A DNA stretch of 64,000 nucleotides from assembly GCF_910596095.1 (NCBI RefSeq), contig NC_056551.1:14401501-14465500 (forward strand). Direction: 5' to 3'. This document shows, in pieces, positions 1 to 20,172 of the stretch. The notes under the pieces are model-generated. The model made no database searches, was not told the DNA's origin, and saw only the letters and a list, made by a program, of their open reading frames with translations. This DNA is from Thunnus maccoyii. Taxonomy: Eukaryota; Chordata; Actinopteri; Scombriformes; Scombridae. Both the position numbers and the translations under genes were made by a program. The number at the start of each line of letters is the position of its first letter. The first letter of the stretch is position 1.

Positions 1-553
1 TGCTTGTGTTTAGACCACATTTAACATTTGATAACTTACACTTCTTTTGTTGAATTAAATAAAAAGTGTTTTGTAGAATTGAAACATTTCCAACAATACC
101 CAGCCTTACTTATGTTAATTAATGTTAAAGCAAAAGGGGCAGATTTGACAAAAGAGTCTCAAGGACCCCCTCCATATGTTTGACAACATAAAAATGCTCT
201 GCTTTGATTAATGATTTGTTGTCTGAAATGGCTCCGAAAACGTTGCGATGTCACAAATTCTTCAACAGAGATTTTATGTGAGCACAGAGAAACTTTCCCC
301 CTTCGGCAGATAAATGTGAAAACTCTGCACATGCAGCACATCATCATCATAATTTTTTGAATGGAGGGCGACTTTAACTCAAGGTCCTCCTACTAGCTTT
401 TTCCCGTGCTTTTGAATGTATTTCAAGGTTTTTATAAAGTGGTTTGTTCTGTTGTCATGGAGATAAAAGGGGATATGATTGTATGTGTGTAAACGGTGGA
501 AAAATAGATGATCACCCTCCACAGTCCTGACAGGTTATCTCTTTTTCTCGCAG
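1..553 (+). other. setd1b: Intron of setd1b (5' part outside window)
   Basis: This AT-rich stretch ends in a pyrimidine tract and CAG acceptor at 551-553 that leads straight into setd1b coding sequence in phase 0. I see no exon in it. The upstream exons coding for the RNA-recognition domain of SETD1B must lie before base 1. Confidence 0.8.
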
Positions 554-7999
<7,446 letters not shown>

Positions 8000-10200
8000 C
8001 GTCGGCATCCGGTCAAGGTCAGAAGAAACTCCTCCGGGGGTGTAAAAGCCCCCCGAAAGCCCTAAACTTTATTCGAGTTTCCCAGACATGCACACGTTGA
8101 GACTCCCCAATGATGAGGAGGAAGGCGTTACATTTGGGAGCGAGGAGAGGAAGAGTTCAGCCACCTTCACTGCACTCTTCGCATATTTAACTCTAGATTG
8201 TTTACGATTTATGGTGCTCTTGAAATGAAAAAAAAAAAAAAGCATAGTTTTTTATGTCTGCCAGTGACCCAGAATTTACAAAACACTTGACTCGCTGGTG
8301 CAGCGTTACCTCCCCTCCTCTCCCCCGTTGGACAGTATTTCAGCATGGTTCCTCCCAACACCCGGTCCTGGTTTGTACAGTTTTTTTTTTTTTTTTTCCT
8401 TTCTCATTTGTCTCATAAGCTTTACGTAAACCACACGTGGTACAAAAAACAAAAAAACACACAACACAAACTCACATGTTCAGCTGCTTACTAACACTGT
8501 TGAGACGCACAAGATCACCAGGGAAAACGCCTCTCTGCGGGAGACTTTTTTCCATCCAGCAGACGGGGAGGACGGCGGAGCGTCGCGGCCCGCCACGGAC
8601 CGAAAAAAAACAAACAAAAAACCCCGCTTTCTCGCTCCTACCTCCTCCTGCACCTTGGAAGTAAATCAAACTGATTTAAAAAGAAAAAAAAAATCAAGCA
8701 ACAACAAAAAAAAAAAAGGTTAAATCCTGCCACAAAATCTGGAATATTTGGAAAATCACACCTGCCAATAACGGATCATGCTGCTTCCTATTAGTTTATG
8801 CAAAAGTTAAAGATGAAATTTGTATTATTAACGATATTCCAGTGTTTTCCAGTTTTGTTTAGGTGATTCTCTTTTTTCAAAGACACTATATTTGCCTGTT
8901 TGTGTGTGTGTGTGTGTGTGTGAATGTCCTCGTCAGGCTTAGTGTATGTGAATATGAGTGCACTGCCCCCCCCACCTGTAACCAACTCCTGTCTACATCC
9001 ACCAGGCAGCATCTGAAAAAAAAAACACTCGTCAAACTACGTTTTCAGCTTCAGAAGAAACGATCCCCTTCTCGTTTTTTAAGTGCCATATGAATGTGTA
9101 ACTGTCTTTTGTTTAACCCGAGCAGGCAGGCGACAGATAAAAAAAAAAAAAGTCTGTTTACACGTACGCCGCAAAGAATCGGGTGTTTCGGCTTCCTTCG
9201 TGTCACGTCTGCGAACTCGTAAATGTTTGGTTTCCCCCCTTTCAACTGCAACACTTACAATCCTACCAGTGTTTAATGTTTCCTACGAGTGTTTCTACAA
9301 CCCAGGAGATCTACTCGTTGTAGCTCTTGAAGGTTGTTCTTTCTTTCAAACTCATTAAGATTTAAAAAAAAAAATATTTGTGAATGCACTCGAGGCTTGC
9401 ACTTCTGCTTTACGCCCTCTCTCAGCCAATCAGTTTCCCCCTCTCAGCCTCAAGACCAAGTCAGTCATTGCTTTTCATTCATTTGAATTGATTGTGGAGA
9501 TTTTTTTTTTTTTTTTTTTCCACCAGTGATGTGTATATTGTATATGATTACTTATTGTACAGAAGATCTAAAAGCTTTTTTATCGTCACAGGGGTAACAC
9601 TTTTAAGATGCATCTTTCTCTCTCTCTCTCTCTTTTTTTTTTTTAACAAAAAGACTGAGTATTTAATAATATTTTCAGGGATCTGTAAAAGGAATCTGAG
9701 GGTTTAAAAGGCTGTTTATTTAAAGATAAAAAAAAAGGTCCACTGTGTACAGGAAAAGTCTCCACCTCCCTTTTTGAAAGATTGTTTCTTGTAGAAACGT
9801 CTTCATTTTCTGCCTGTTTGCTTTGTAATCCTACAATGTGTAAATACTGTAACTGTGAATACTATATAAATATATATATATTTTTGTTCCCCGGGGATTT
9901 GCTACACAAACACAGCTCAGAGATCTATGTAACATATGAGGTGAGCGACGAGCTGGGTAGCAGGAAATTCAGCTTGTGTCAAGCTTTGTTTTTTTTTTTC
10001 TTTTTTGTTTTTTTTTTAATTTTCTGTTGTAAATTCTATGAAAAGTTGTTTGCGGTGTGGAGAAAAAACAAAAAGGTGCAGAATCGGCATGTGAAGAGGA
10101 CTGAACAGTCAGCCTGTTTCTCATGTCTATTTATTACACAACAAATGTATGAAAAAGGAAAAAAAAAAATGGAAATAAAGCAGTTTTGCATACATCCATA
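8000..10200 (+). other. setd1b: setd1b 3' UTR
   Basis: The stop codon TAA is at 7997-7999. The following 2.2 kb has no other gene and many A and T homopolymers of 9-18 bases plus a TG microsatellite at about 8900-8922. The first convincing polyadenylation signal on the plus strand is AATAAA at 10174-10179. A long 3' UTR is expected for this gene, but the exact end is inferred. Confidence 0.65.
10174..10179 (+). terminator. setd1b: Polyadenylation signal of setd1b
   Basis: Canonical AATAAA lies in GGAAATAAAGCAG, 2.2 kb after the stop codon and before plainly intergenic sequence. Confidence 0.55.
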
Positions 10201-11885
10201 AACGGTGGTGGTTTTTCATGAAGACGGGAACAAAGAGAATTAGTGATAGATTGATAGTCTGAGATAAAGCCGCACAGTCCTACTGATGCTGAATTTTCAT
10301 GAATGAAATCAGCTGACGAAACAATGACTCCGTGTCCGGCAGGTCATGTGATTCGTTGTCCTCAGACACACACACACACACAGTCAGGATGTTCACACTA
10401 CAGATAACTGACTGAGTAATAGAGTTTATTACAAATAAAGGCAAGCAGGACATATTTGATTAAAAAACAAACATTTGTTTAATTTAGGAGAATTTGTTGT
10501 GTTAAAACTGTAAGTGAATAATTCTTTATTTAGCATTTTTCACAGCAAAAGCGACACAATACCTCACATTAAAAACATCTAACAAGCATGATAGTGACAA
10601 GATTTTTATTTACAAAATAGCATATTGAAGCTCCTTCATGCAGTAATTCATGATCCACCATGTGACTGAGGTTTTTCCTTCCAGCTGGACTCTGCAGCAG
10701 CTGGTTTTTCGGAGCTGTTTTGAAGTATTTTGGAGAGAGTCACAAGTTTGTCAGAACAGGTCCCAAGCCAATTCTCAAATCTTTTGAGAGTTAGTCTGAC
10801 TCTTCTCCCAAGTCCTCATGAACAAATTGCAAGCTAAAAAACAATCTGATTCATTTTTTTTTTTTTTTTTTTTACAACCCCTGAGCAGAAATCCAAATGA
10901 ACTGGAACCCAGTACTCTCTGTTCTTGTTGGAGAAAGTGGATCTGCACCGGTGGACCGTGTCCATTTATTTCAGATTTGTCCACATATTCAGCTTTAGTT
11001 TTATTATTGATTCATTCTCTCTAAAGGTTTGTCTACCTCCTGAAAATCCTCATGGTTGCAAGTAAAAAATGTTATCAAATTCTGGCATCAGAGAAGCATC
11101 TTCTTTTCTTTTAGACACTCAACTATATACTAATACTGGATGAGATGGGATTGTTACTGTAAGGACACATAACATTTAACATTATTTCTCTTTTTGTCTT
11201 CAATTCTAGGGCGGCGGTGCTTAAATCTCTGTATAATAAACTGCACCTGTGTATTTAAATTTAAAATGTTACAAAAACTAAAAGTTAAAAACAAAAGATG
11301 TCAGTGGGTTGAGGTTAGAGACCGGCAGGATGAGTCTGGATCGTCTGGGTGCCCTCAAACGCAGCACAGGTATGAATGTGTGTGACTGAGTGAATGTGAG
11401 CGCAGCTGCCAGTCAAATTTCCCTCCAGAAATAAACATTGTTTTTTCAGCTGTCTGAATCCTGAGCATTAAAATCAGCATGCCATTTGAACATTTTCCTT
11501 TTTATTTTACATAGCTGACACAAAATCCCTTTAATGCAAATACGTAAATATGTATTTGTGTGGCTTATTTTTTTTAGTTTATTGGGTCAAAACTTGTGAT
11601 TTTAATGTTTTTGCTTTCAAGTCTTAAGTCAAATCAAGTGTTTAGAGAGTCCAGTATCAGATAAATCAACTCTCAGGTCATTTTTGTGGCTTAAGTCTGT
11701 CTCGAGTTAACGGTTCTGCTGATTTTCGCTCATCGTTTCCTCCTCTGATTAAAGCTTTGACTTGTTAATCAGTGAGTTCAGCTGCTGTTGTGTTTGGTTG
11801 CAGTGAAAATCTGCAGCCTGACGTCACCCTCGCCCAACCCCGAGCTCACATTCACATAGTCCAGAGAGTGAGAGAAAGGCTGACA

Positions 11886-11907
11886 GTGTGTGTGTGCGTG
11901 CGCGTGC

Positions 11908-11941
<34 letters not shown>

Positions 11942-12112
11942 CGACCACGAGGCCGTATCAGGAGGAGGATGGTGTGACCACAAGCGGAGAGGATGGGCTA
12001 GGAGAGCATGATGGGAGCCTTTTTTTTTTTTTTTTACACTCGTCTCCAGCTGCTGAATGATATCAAACACACCAACAGATGAACACACACACACAAACAC
12101 ACACACACACAC
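11886..12112. repeat. TG and CA microsatellite pair
   Basis: A (TG)n tract with CG interruptions at 11886-11940 is followed 140 bp later by a (CA)n tract at 12082-12112. The two are in opposite orientation and could pair as a hairpin. Confidence 0.8.
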
Positions 12113-15100
12113 CTCCACACCGAGCCGTCTGATTGGTCAGACGTTATCAGTCCAACTGTGCTCTCTTGTTTTGTTGGTTTTCTTTCCAACTCCTTTGATA
12201 AACATGGACCTTAATGATGTTGAGCAATAATGAGACCAATCTTAGTTACAACCAACAGTTTAGCAACAGTCGCACATATATAAAAAAAAAAGAGGTTGTC
12301 CTACATTCTTAAGAAACAAACAAAGAGCAAAAAAACTGTGAACAAACCTCCACAACAATGTGTATCTAGATGAGATGTGGGGTGTTCAAGTCCAAGGACC
12401 CTCAAATCCAGATGTTCCTTGAGCCAGATCTCCAAACTGAAACAGTTGGGTTTCCTCACTTTCCACTGGATGAGTATTGTCTTCTTCACTGAGAGACATG
12501 CCGGTCCAATCAGCACCAGCATCTGTCCATCTTACTGCCCAGTAAACACACTGTAAGACAAACTGGAATATTTACAAATTGGAATTTCTAACATCAACTC
12601 AAAATCTGTTTACCGCTGAGTGATGCGTCAGTGTCCCGTCACACAGTCATGCCAACAGAAATCCAAAACATTTGGATGTATTTTCTTTAATGTTTGTGAA
12701 GTTATATTCGACCTAAATATATTTTTTAACTGGATGTTATGTTTTTATTGTTGCACATTTGCTGGTAAAGAGTGACAAATTCAATAAGATTCTTCCACAG
12801 GTGATGTGCTGTCACAGACTTTTTTGTTTTGTTCTGGGAAATCATGTCTTTTTTACCCTTAGATGCATATGTGGGTTTGTGACTAAACTATTTCAACATG
12901 TCATATTTCAGGTGTTGCTCAAAGATCCTCTTTATGACATCTAAACATTGACACTTTATTTACCTCTTTTACAGAAGAACAGTTTGTGTGTCATTACCAA
13001 AACCTTCAAAAAGTGGACCAAAAATGACTCGTATGCATTTTCTATGGACGTTCATGGGAACTGTTCATCGTTATAAGTTATCTCTGTCAGGTATCTACAG
13101 TATTTACTGTGAACCACATCTCTGTCATTAGCATCAACACTCAGATGCATCATTTTACACAGCATGTATTATGTATATTTTTATTTCACTACATTTTACA
13201 CACTCTTTGCACATTTATTACAACTATGTTGAAGAGAATCTGATATTACAATCATATTAGCCAACTGGAGAGATAGAACCTATATGTTTGTAGTTTGATA
13301 GTTTGATGAGAGCTTTAATTAAGCTGTTTATTGATTGATAGATGGCGTTCTGTATGTGTTAATGTCCTGTATACGCTGGACGGAGTCAGTTTTAATCAAA
13401 GGACTGCTACTAACACTCCAGTTCATTGAAGGAATGGGGAGGTGTTGGGTGGAAAAAGCCACAGCGTAGCGACACGAGAGGAGAAAATAGGGTCTAGTGG
13501 AAAGAATGTCAGATCTGATAAAGTAAAAGTCAGCATGAAGTAAACAACTTTGTAAAATGCAGCACACCAGCGTGCAGTGATCACAGCCAGAAACAAGCTG
13601 TCTAAAACATAAATGTTTTCTAATATTTTCTCATAAAATGTGTATAAAAATGACAAATCTTCAATAATTTTTGAGTGAAATTCAGATAATTACTTATGAA
13701 GAAAGTATATATTTATTATTAATATGAAGAGAGTGCAGGTTCCAGTGACCTATCAGTCATAATTAACAGGAAATGGTCACAATGTCAAAAAAAAAACCTG
13801 GTGTTCATGCCTCATATTTAAAGGTTAAAGGTTTAATTGCTGCCAAACGTTCACAGCACAGTCAGTATTGTGTATTTAAGTGGATTATGAGATGATCAGC
13901 TGTAAATGCGATGTTATTCTTCTCTCCTTTATGTGAGGAAACAGCTACTCATGTCTAAAAATGTGTCTTAATAAAGTTGTCAGTGATGATTTTGCTATTA
14001 ATTAAAGTCAGCAAGGTTCATATGTGATTTAAAGTATTTACATGCAGTTACTAAAGTTTTGAAATGATATAAAGAAAGATTTTCATTCCTAGTCTCACAA
14101 CAGCATACATTCACATCTATGATTTATCCTCACTTTGACATTGTTGCAGTATTTACACAGATTTTCAGCGCTGTTGCACATCAACATCTATTCAACACCT
14201 GTACGCACCTGCTGACGTGTGTGATTTTAATATTTCATGCCGCTGACACACCTCAGCCGCAGATTTTCAACTCATCGGAGCCTTTTTTGCATGATCTCCA
14301 TCACCTCGCAGAGCAGGAAACGATGCAAACGGGGAAAGCAAATGTCTCTCGCTACTCAAAAACAACAACAGCAAACGTGACATTGAATAAAACATGTTTA
14401 TTGTTTGAATACAGAAAATGTTATAACACATTCAGTAAAAAAAAAGAACTTTAACACTGATATTAAAGCTCATATTTGATATTTTATCTTGCAGTTTTTC
14501 ATTCAGTGTTGCCTATTTGCATGCTTGAAGCCCTTCTCTACATGCTGCTAGTTTACAGCGATGCTCGGGGGTCCGGGCAAATATGCAAATTGAATTGACA
14601 CACAAAGCAATGATGCACAGGCTCACACACAGAATATTTTGCATGTTGGATGCAGGAGAGCCGGCTCATTAGAAAAACATTACTTCCACTTTATTTTAGG
14701 TCTTTTTTCTTAATGGGCTCTTTGTTCTGCGACAGGCCTTTTTTTCACAGCGGATGTTTTGACTTGTCACAGCAGGAGAAGCACAGGTGTAATTAATCAC
14801 GTTAAACGATGGCTCGGTTCCATTTAAAGTTCATCAGCAGGTCAAATGGAATAGGTAACACTTAATATTATTAATAATACCTGTGGTTTTCCTGTTATGA
14901 CATGTCAAATGTCTGCCAAGAAGAGACCATTATAGGAATAGCTTGATGCAGTAGAGCAGACGTTGTGGTTTGTTTGGGGTTATAAATAACTTTCAGTACT
15001 TTCTATCCGCCTCTATAAATTCCAGCTGACTAGACTAGACTTCAAGGTGAGTTGCTGCCACCACATACAGTTTGCTTTCAACTTACACTTTGAGATCTGT

Positions 15101-15224
15101 ATTATAGAGACATTTAATGTGAACAACAGCCAAAGATCTTCATGATTAATACTTTCTATTTGCCCTCCCTTTTCTTTTCAGCCATGCTAGCAGCATATAC
15201 AGTGTCGGTCTGTCAGCCAGTTCA

Positions 15225-15545
15225 GCACTTTGGTCCAGACTGAAATATCTCAACAACTATTAGATGGACTGCCTTGAAATTTTGTACAAATGTTCGTAGT
15301 CCCCAGAGGATGAATCCCTCTGACTTTGGTGATCCTCTGATTTTTCCACCATCACCTTAAACCTTGACTTTTTTGGGGGTATTTAATGAAATATCTTGAC
15401 AACTATTGGATGAACTGCTGTGAAATTTGTTTCAGAATTTGTCCAGTTCTTTGTTTTATGACCAAATATCTGCAAAACTCATGACATTCCCGGCTGTACT
15501 GGGTGTTACAAATGACCTCTGACCCCAACCTCACCTAGCCAGCTA
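15225..15545 (+). repeat. Teleost interspersed repeat with internal half-duplication
   Basis: The phrase TGAAATATCTCAACAACTAT near 15240 recurs as TGAAATATCTTGACAACTAT near 15388. Each is followed by GGATGxxCTGCxxTGAAATTT. The intervening CCCCAGAGGATGAATCCCT and 'tgatcctctga' phrases are ones I recall from abundant percomorph repeats. The family is not assigned and the ends are approximate. Confidence 0.5.
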
Positions 15546-15793
15546 ATGCTAAATGAAAAGACAGTTTATATTAGGATTATACCTTTTCAAGAGCAAGCTA
15601 TAAATGCAACAGGTCATAAATGCATATAAAACATGTTTGAACACCAGTGTTCAATTCACATTGTTTTAACTGTTAGTAGGTTAAATGCACAAATGGAGTT
15701 AAATAATCCTGCAGACAGCAGGGTACAATCACAAAACATTTAGTAACAATCCAACATATTACAGTACTCTTCTTCACAGTTTGTTTTTTTATG

Positions 15794-15799
15794 TTTATT
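15794..15799 (-). terminator. Polyadenylation signal of ca15
   Basis: TTTATT on the plus strand reads AATAAA on the minus strand, about 150 bp beyond the stop codon of the carbonic anhydrase gene. Confidence 0.5.
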
Positions 15800-15947
15800 C
15801 TTTGCTGGAGCATTTCTACTGATGTGAAAACTCTACACGGTACCTCAGGTTCAAATAATAAACTTTACTAACTCCTACACGTTGCTTTCAGGGTAAAAAC
15901 TGAGTGGCAAAAACATTAACTCATCTTTGTAGTGTTTCAACGCAGCG

Positions 15948-18351
15948 CTAAAGTCCAGAGATAAAAGCTCCCAGCAAAATGATTTGAAGCAGATGCACTG
16001 ACACGGCTGACCTGAGGGGATGACTCGCCGTCCCTCTGAGCAGTTTGGCATCTTTGGACGCAGAGACGATGCGACTGAAGGTGGGATGGATGTGTCTGAA
16101 GTTGTTCTGTAGAGGTGTGACCTGCTCTGCGTCTTCCTCTGTGGAGAAGATCTGTGAGGTAAACTGAGCCAGCTGAGGAGGAGGAAACATAAACATCATG
16201 TTCAATCACAGCACTCGTGTAGAGGGTATGATTTGAAATGACTCAAGAGACCTACTTGAGACCATGAGATGTAGATGGGGACCTCATACAGGGTCCAAAC
16301 AACCACTTGAGAACACGGAGGAGTGGTGAGGCTGCCGTAATAACGATAATACTGACTCATGTTGTGCTTCGGCAGAAGGCTCATCAGTGGAAATGGTTTG
16401 ACTTTTGCAGTTTGGCCTTGGGGAAGGACACACAGCCGTAATGAGAACAGAGTTACAAATAACAGAAAAGAAGCGGAAAGGACTGAATATTTTGTCTCTC
16501 TTCCAACCTTTGTAAGCAACAGAGGACAGTTTTTGTGATATGTGTCCAAAATGCACATTGTCTGCGTAAACAACCTGCAAAAAAAACACAGAATCAGGAT
16601 TTTTTTTGACTGAAAATAACTACAAATGCTGTAAAATAAAGTTTTAAATTCAACTAACATCAATGAAGAATCCAAGAACAGCGAGCCCCGTTGGATCATC
16701 CAAGGCCGCCGACATATTCGGATGGATGGACTTCATGTTGACAACGTGCATCTGGCAATAAATTTAAAAAAAAAGACTTTTAAAGACATTAAAGGGCGGC
16801 TGCACACAATCAGTTTGCCAAATCAGTTGTTTTGTGACAGTGTAGAGCTGTCTACTGACCGTACTGTACCTCCATTGGGTATCTGCGTCTATCCATCGTG
16901 TGCTCTGAGCCGTTAGTGGCCGGGCCTCCCCAGTGGAAGTGCAGCTGGACGGTGTGGTACACATCTGGCAGGCCTCCGCCTCTCACTGACATGCCACTGC
17001 TGACCTGCAACACGACTGTGAGCACAAACATGAGATCACTAACTCAAACGGACAATAACACACACACACATACACATGTGCGTGACGACATCTGCTGTAT
17101 ATTCACCAGAGTGTCCGTCGTTCTTTAGCGTCCAGTGGCCTGTTTGGAGCATGTCGAAGCCCTCCAGATGCAAAGGCCCCAGAGACTCATTTCTGGTCAT
17201 CTCGTGGTCCAGATTGATGGGAGAGTGGTGCTCTTCGAGTAAAGGGTGACATGAGGGGAACGTGTCTCCCCATGCGTAAGGATCTAAGGGTGGCAGAGAG
17301 ACCACATGAGCCCCAAATACACCAGTGGAAGACTGTTTCTCCCAATGGGGTTGCAAGATAAATCTGAGGCGTCTCGAGATTATTATTGTGTCAGGAAATA
17401 AGAAAAATATTGATTCTGAAAGTTCATTCTTGATGTTGTCTACCAACAAGGTCCCTTTAGTAGCTGTTCTGGAGCTTTTGACTGTAACACACAATCTGTG
17501 TGAAAAGTTATTGGAATTGTACATTTTCAGTGTAATTTTCAGTTTTTCTGAGTGCTTTAAATTACTTATTTTGTCAACAAATGTTCCTAAGGTCAAGATA
17601 GAGCAAAATCCATCTACTGAGGAAAATCATCTGATATGATAGAAAGCTCCAGAACAAGGACTTTGTGTTGTCAGTATTAGAAAGATACTGTTCTGCCACT
17701 TAAATTTAAATTATTTTGCGCTTCACTTTTCTCTGTTCTTTGCCTTTTTTTTTCTTACAAATTACCCAGTAGTTAAACCTCTTGAGGCCTTTGACAAATA
17801 TTCATATTCTACAATCTGAGAGCTTCAGAGTAAAAAAAGTCACTCGTTGGATGATTAAAACCTTTTCAGCCTGTAATGAAGGATCGCAAACAGACACTGC
17901 TTCATTTTAAGGTGCCACCTGCCAAAAACAGCTACACACTTCATTTGGATTTAATTTGAATTTTCAATAATAGAAACAGAACTTTTGTAACTTTCCCAAA
18001 CTGTGTAAAATTAGTCTTTTTTTCAGTTGAATAATGTCTTTAATTGGCCGGTAAGGTCGTCTAAGTTATTCACACACAAGAAAGCACACACTTTAAATAT
18101 TCAGCAAGATATCAGAGTCTTTGAGTTTTTAAATTAAAGTGTCACTTACCACAATGTGGTTCATTATAACAGTAGTCATCTGGAATATAAAAATAGTAAC
18201 ATGTTAACATAATTACTCCGTCCTCCTACTGTATTACCTTAAATTGGATATAAATGACACATTTATATTTTCTATATGAGACTCAAGCAGCATCCTCACC
18301 TGAATCCACGTACGAAACAACGATCACCAGAAGAGCAGCAGCTAAAATCAT
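15948..18351 (-). CDS. ca15: Extracellular GPI-type carbonic anhydrase (CA15/CA4-like)
   Basis: This enzyme reversibly hydrates CO2 at the outer cell surface. Exons (minus strand, 5' to 3'): 18351-18300, 18179-18150, 17283-17107, 17015-16870, 16751-16659, 16574-16508, 16416-16256, 16172-15948; total 951 nt, 316 residues. A signal peptide MILAAALLVIVVSYVDS comes first, then a Cys pair (DDYCYNEPHC) as in CA4. The proton-shuttle His sits in NDGHSVVLQ. Zinc ligands are in QLHFHWGG and MEMHVV, and the Thr of the active site in GSLTTPPC. All key residues are present, so it should be active. The C-terminus is a hydrophobic tail (LLQIILLGAFISGL), typical of a GPI-anchor signal. Position next to dgcr2 and ess2 matches mouse Car15, hence the symbol. 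A teleost-specific ca4/ca15 name is also possible. Confidence 0.88.
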
Positions 18352-19500
18352 GGTAGGATCCCGCGGCGCGACGACTCCGGACAGGTGTCAGTATATCTGA
18401 GGTAGACCGAGCAGCAGTGGAGCCGGAGGTGAAAGCCGAGTTTTATTTATTCTCCCGGTCTGATCAGTGAACCGTGTCATTACCAGTCTAGTGGTCTTTT
18501 CTGATCAACAGGCTCATTGATGCAGGGACAGCTTCACTTCACCGCCCCCCACCCCCCTTCCTCCTCCTCCACCCTCAGCATAGATGCCCAATGACTAGTA
18601 ACAAGACCCATTCATCCCTCCACCATGGGAAGAGGCAGAGGATGTGTAGCGCACTGAATTAAAAGGTATCAGAATTTAAGGTTTTTCTTTAAAAATGCTG
18701 AACTGTTTGTGTATTTTCAAAAAAAAAAAAGGTGGAAATACACAATTCTAGTTTAAAAAGAAACATTACTTTCATCACTTTATGTGAAAGCACATTTTAT
18801 GTATGTTTATTGTTAAACACATTAAAAATAAAGGGAATGTTCACTAATTTCCTGTCAGTAAAGTGGATTATTGTTGAAATTTTATGCTTTAATATAAATG
18901 ACTTTAACATGTTCTTTCCAAAAATGTGAAAAAAAAATGATGAACTACTTATGTAGCACAAGAATGTGTCCTTAAACTTGAAATATAAAAGCTCAGATTC
19001 ACATTCTGACATAACTATAATACGTTTTTATGTGATGTTACATTTTCCCACCGTCTCATAAATCCAATCATCATGGACAGCTCAGCGTTAAGTGTTACGT
19101 CTCTCCCATCCAGGAATAGATTATGTGATTCTGTCACTACTTGGCCCGTGTGAACAAAGCCTCTTTTCTTGCTCTCCAGCAGGGTATCACTATCTCTGCT
19201 CTGGCTGCTGCCTTTATGAGTCACAGCGAGGTGCGCTATATCCACTTTCTTTAAATTATCTGAATCTTTTTGATTGCTGCCGTGGGTTGGGATTTAATCG
19301 AGACAACCTACGTCTCACTGTTAAGGGGAAGAGGGGGATTTTCCCTTCCATCCCACCTTAATCCTCTTTGACATTTGGTCACAAACGCAGACGGGAGGAA
19401 TTTCCTAAACAAGTCACAGAGCGGCTGAATGTCGTGATTGATGAGGCTCGATGTAAAGTTCAGTCTGTGTTCACACTGATGCAAGAGTCGTCCTTCATGG
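18352..19500. other. ca15 upstream region and spacer
   Basis: The ca15 promoter should lie just above 18351. The 18.48-18.62 kb part is relatively C-rich, and the rest is AT-rich. No further gene is visible. The short open frames near 19.0-19.4 kb have no recognisable homology or splice pattern. Confidence 0.5.
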
Positions 19501-19505
19501 TGCAA

Positions 19506-19511
19506 TTTATT
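19506..19511 (-). terminator. dgcr2: Possible distal polyadenylation signal of dgcr2
   Basis: TTTATT on the plus strand (AATAAA on minus) lies 2.35 kb after the dgcr2 stop. A nearer candidate is at about 20416. The human 3' UTR is also long. The choice between the two is a guess. Confidence 0.3.
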
Positions 19512-20138
19512 TGGCATTTGATTAGATGTACATCTACCTCAGAAAAACACAAGCCCCCCCCGCCCGCCCCCACCCCTGTAAATTTAAAGGCTATGAAATA
19601 AAAGACAATGAAAATGTAGCATCTGTTGTTTTATACATAAAACATTTCAAATCCAGTAAAATGAGTCGTCACACCGCCATGGTCGAGCACAGAAACTACA
19701 GTGTAAATGCAGCTGTTTGGGTCGTGGGCAGGTTTTTTTCGATGCATACGGAGATATTAAACTATATGCAAGAGTCTTTGAACCTACTATACAGGACTGA
19801 CCGTTTTGGCTGTTTCCATTAAAAAAAACAAACAAAAAAAAACAAAAAGAAAAAACATCTGAACAAAACAAAAAAAATCTCTCAGCATGCCAAAAGATAA
19901 AAACATGCACTGCAGGTCCAAAAAGCAAGGTTGAAAAAATAAAAACCAAACAAACTTGATGATGGGAAAAAAAACAAAAAAAAACAAACCAGTACACCAT
20001 CTCCTATACACACATGCATGTTACTTTTTTCCCCACAATTTATGAGAACATGAGTTTGTTTGTTGGATAATCCACGGTGGATTGTCGATGCCAAAAAAAA
20101 AACAAAAAAGAAAAACAGGGGAAAATAAGCTTGACAAA

Positions 20139-20172
<34 letters not shown>

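Larger units (their letters stand above)
10200..15780. other. Intergenic spacer between setd1b and ca15
   Basis: No supportable gene was found on either strand. It holds microsatellites: CA at about 10369-10382, TG/CG-TG at 11886-11940, and CA at 12082-12112. It also holds poly-T runs near 10854 and 12018, and a teleost repeat at about 15225-15545. The short open frames here are low-complexity or lack splice-supported homology. The two flanking genes converge on this spacer. Confidence 0.6.
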
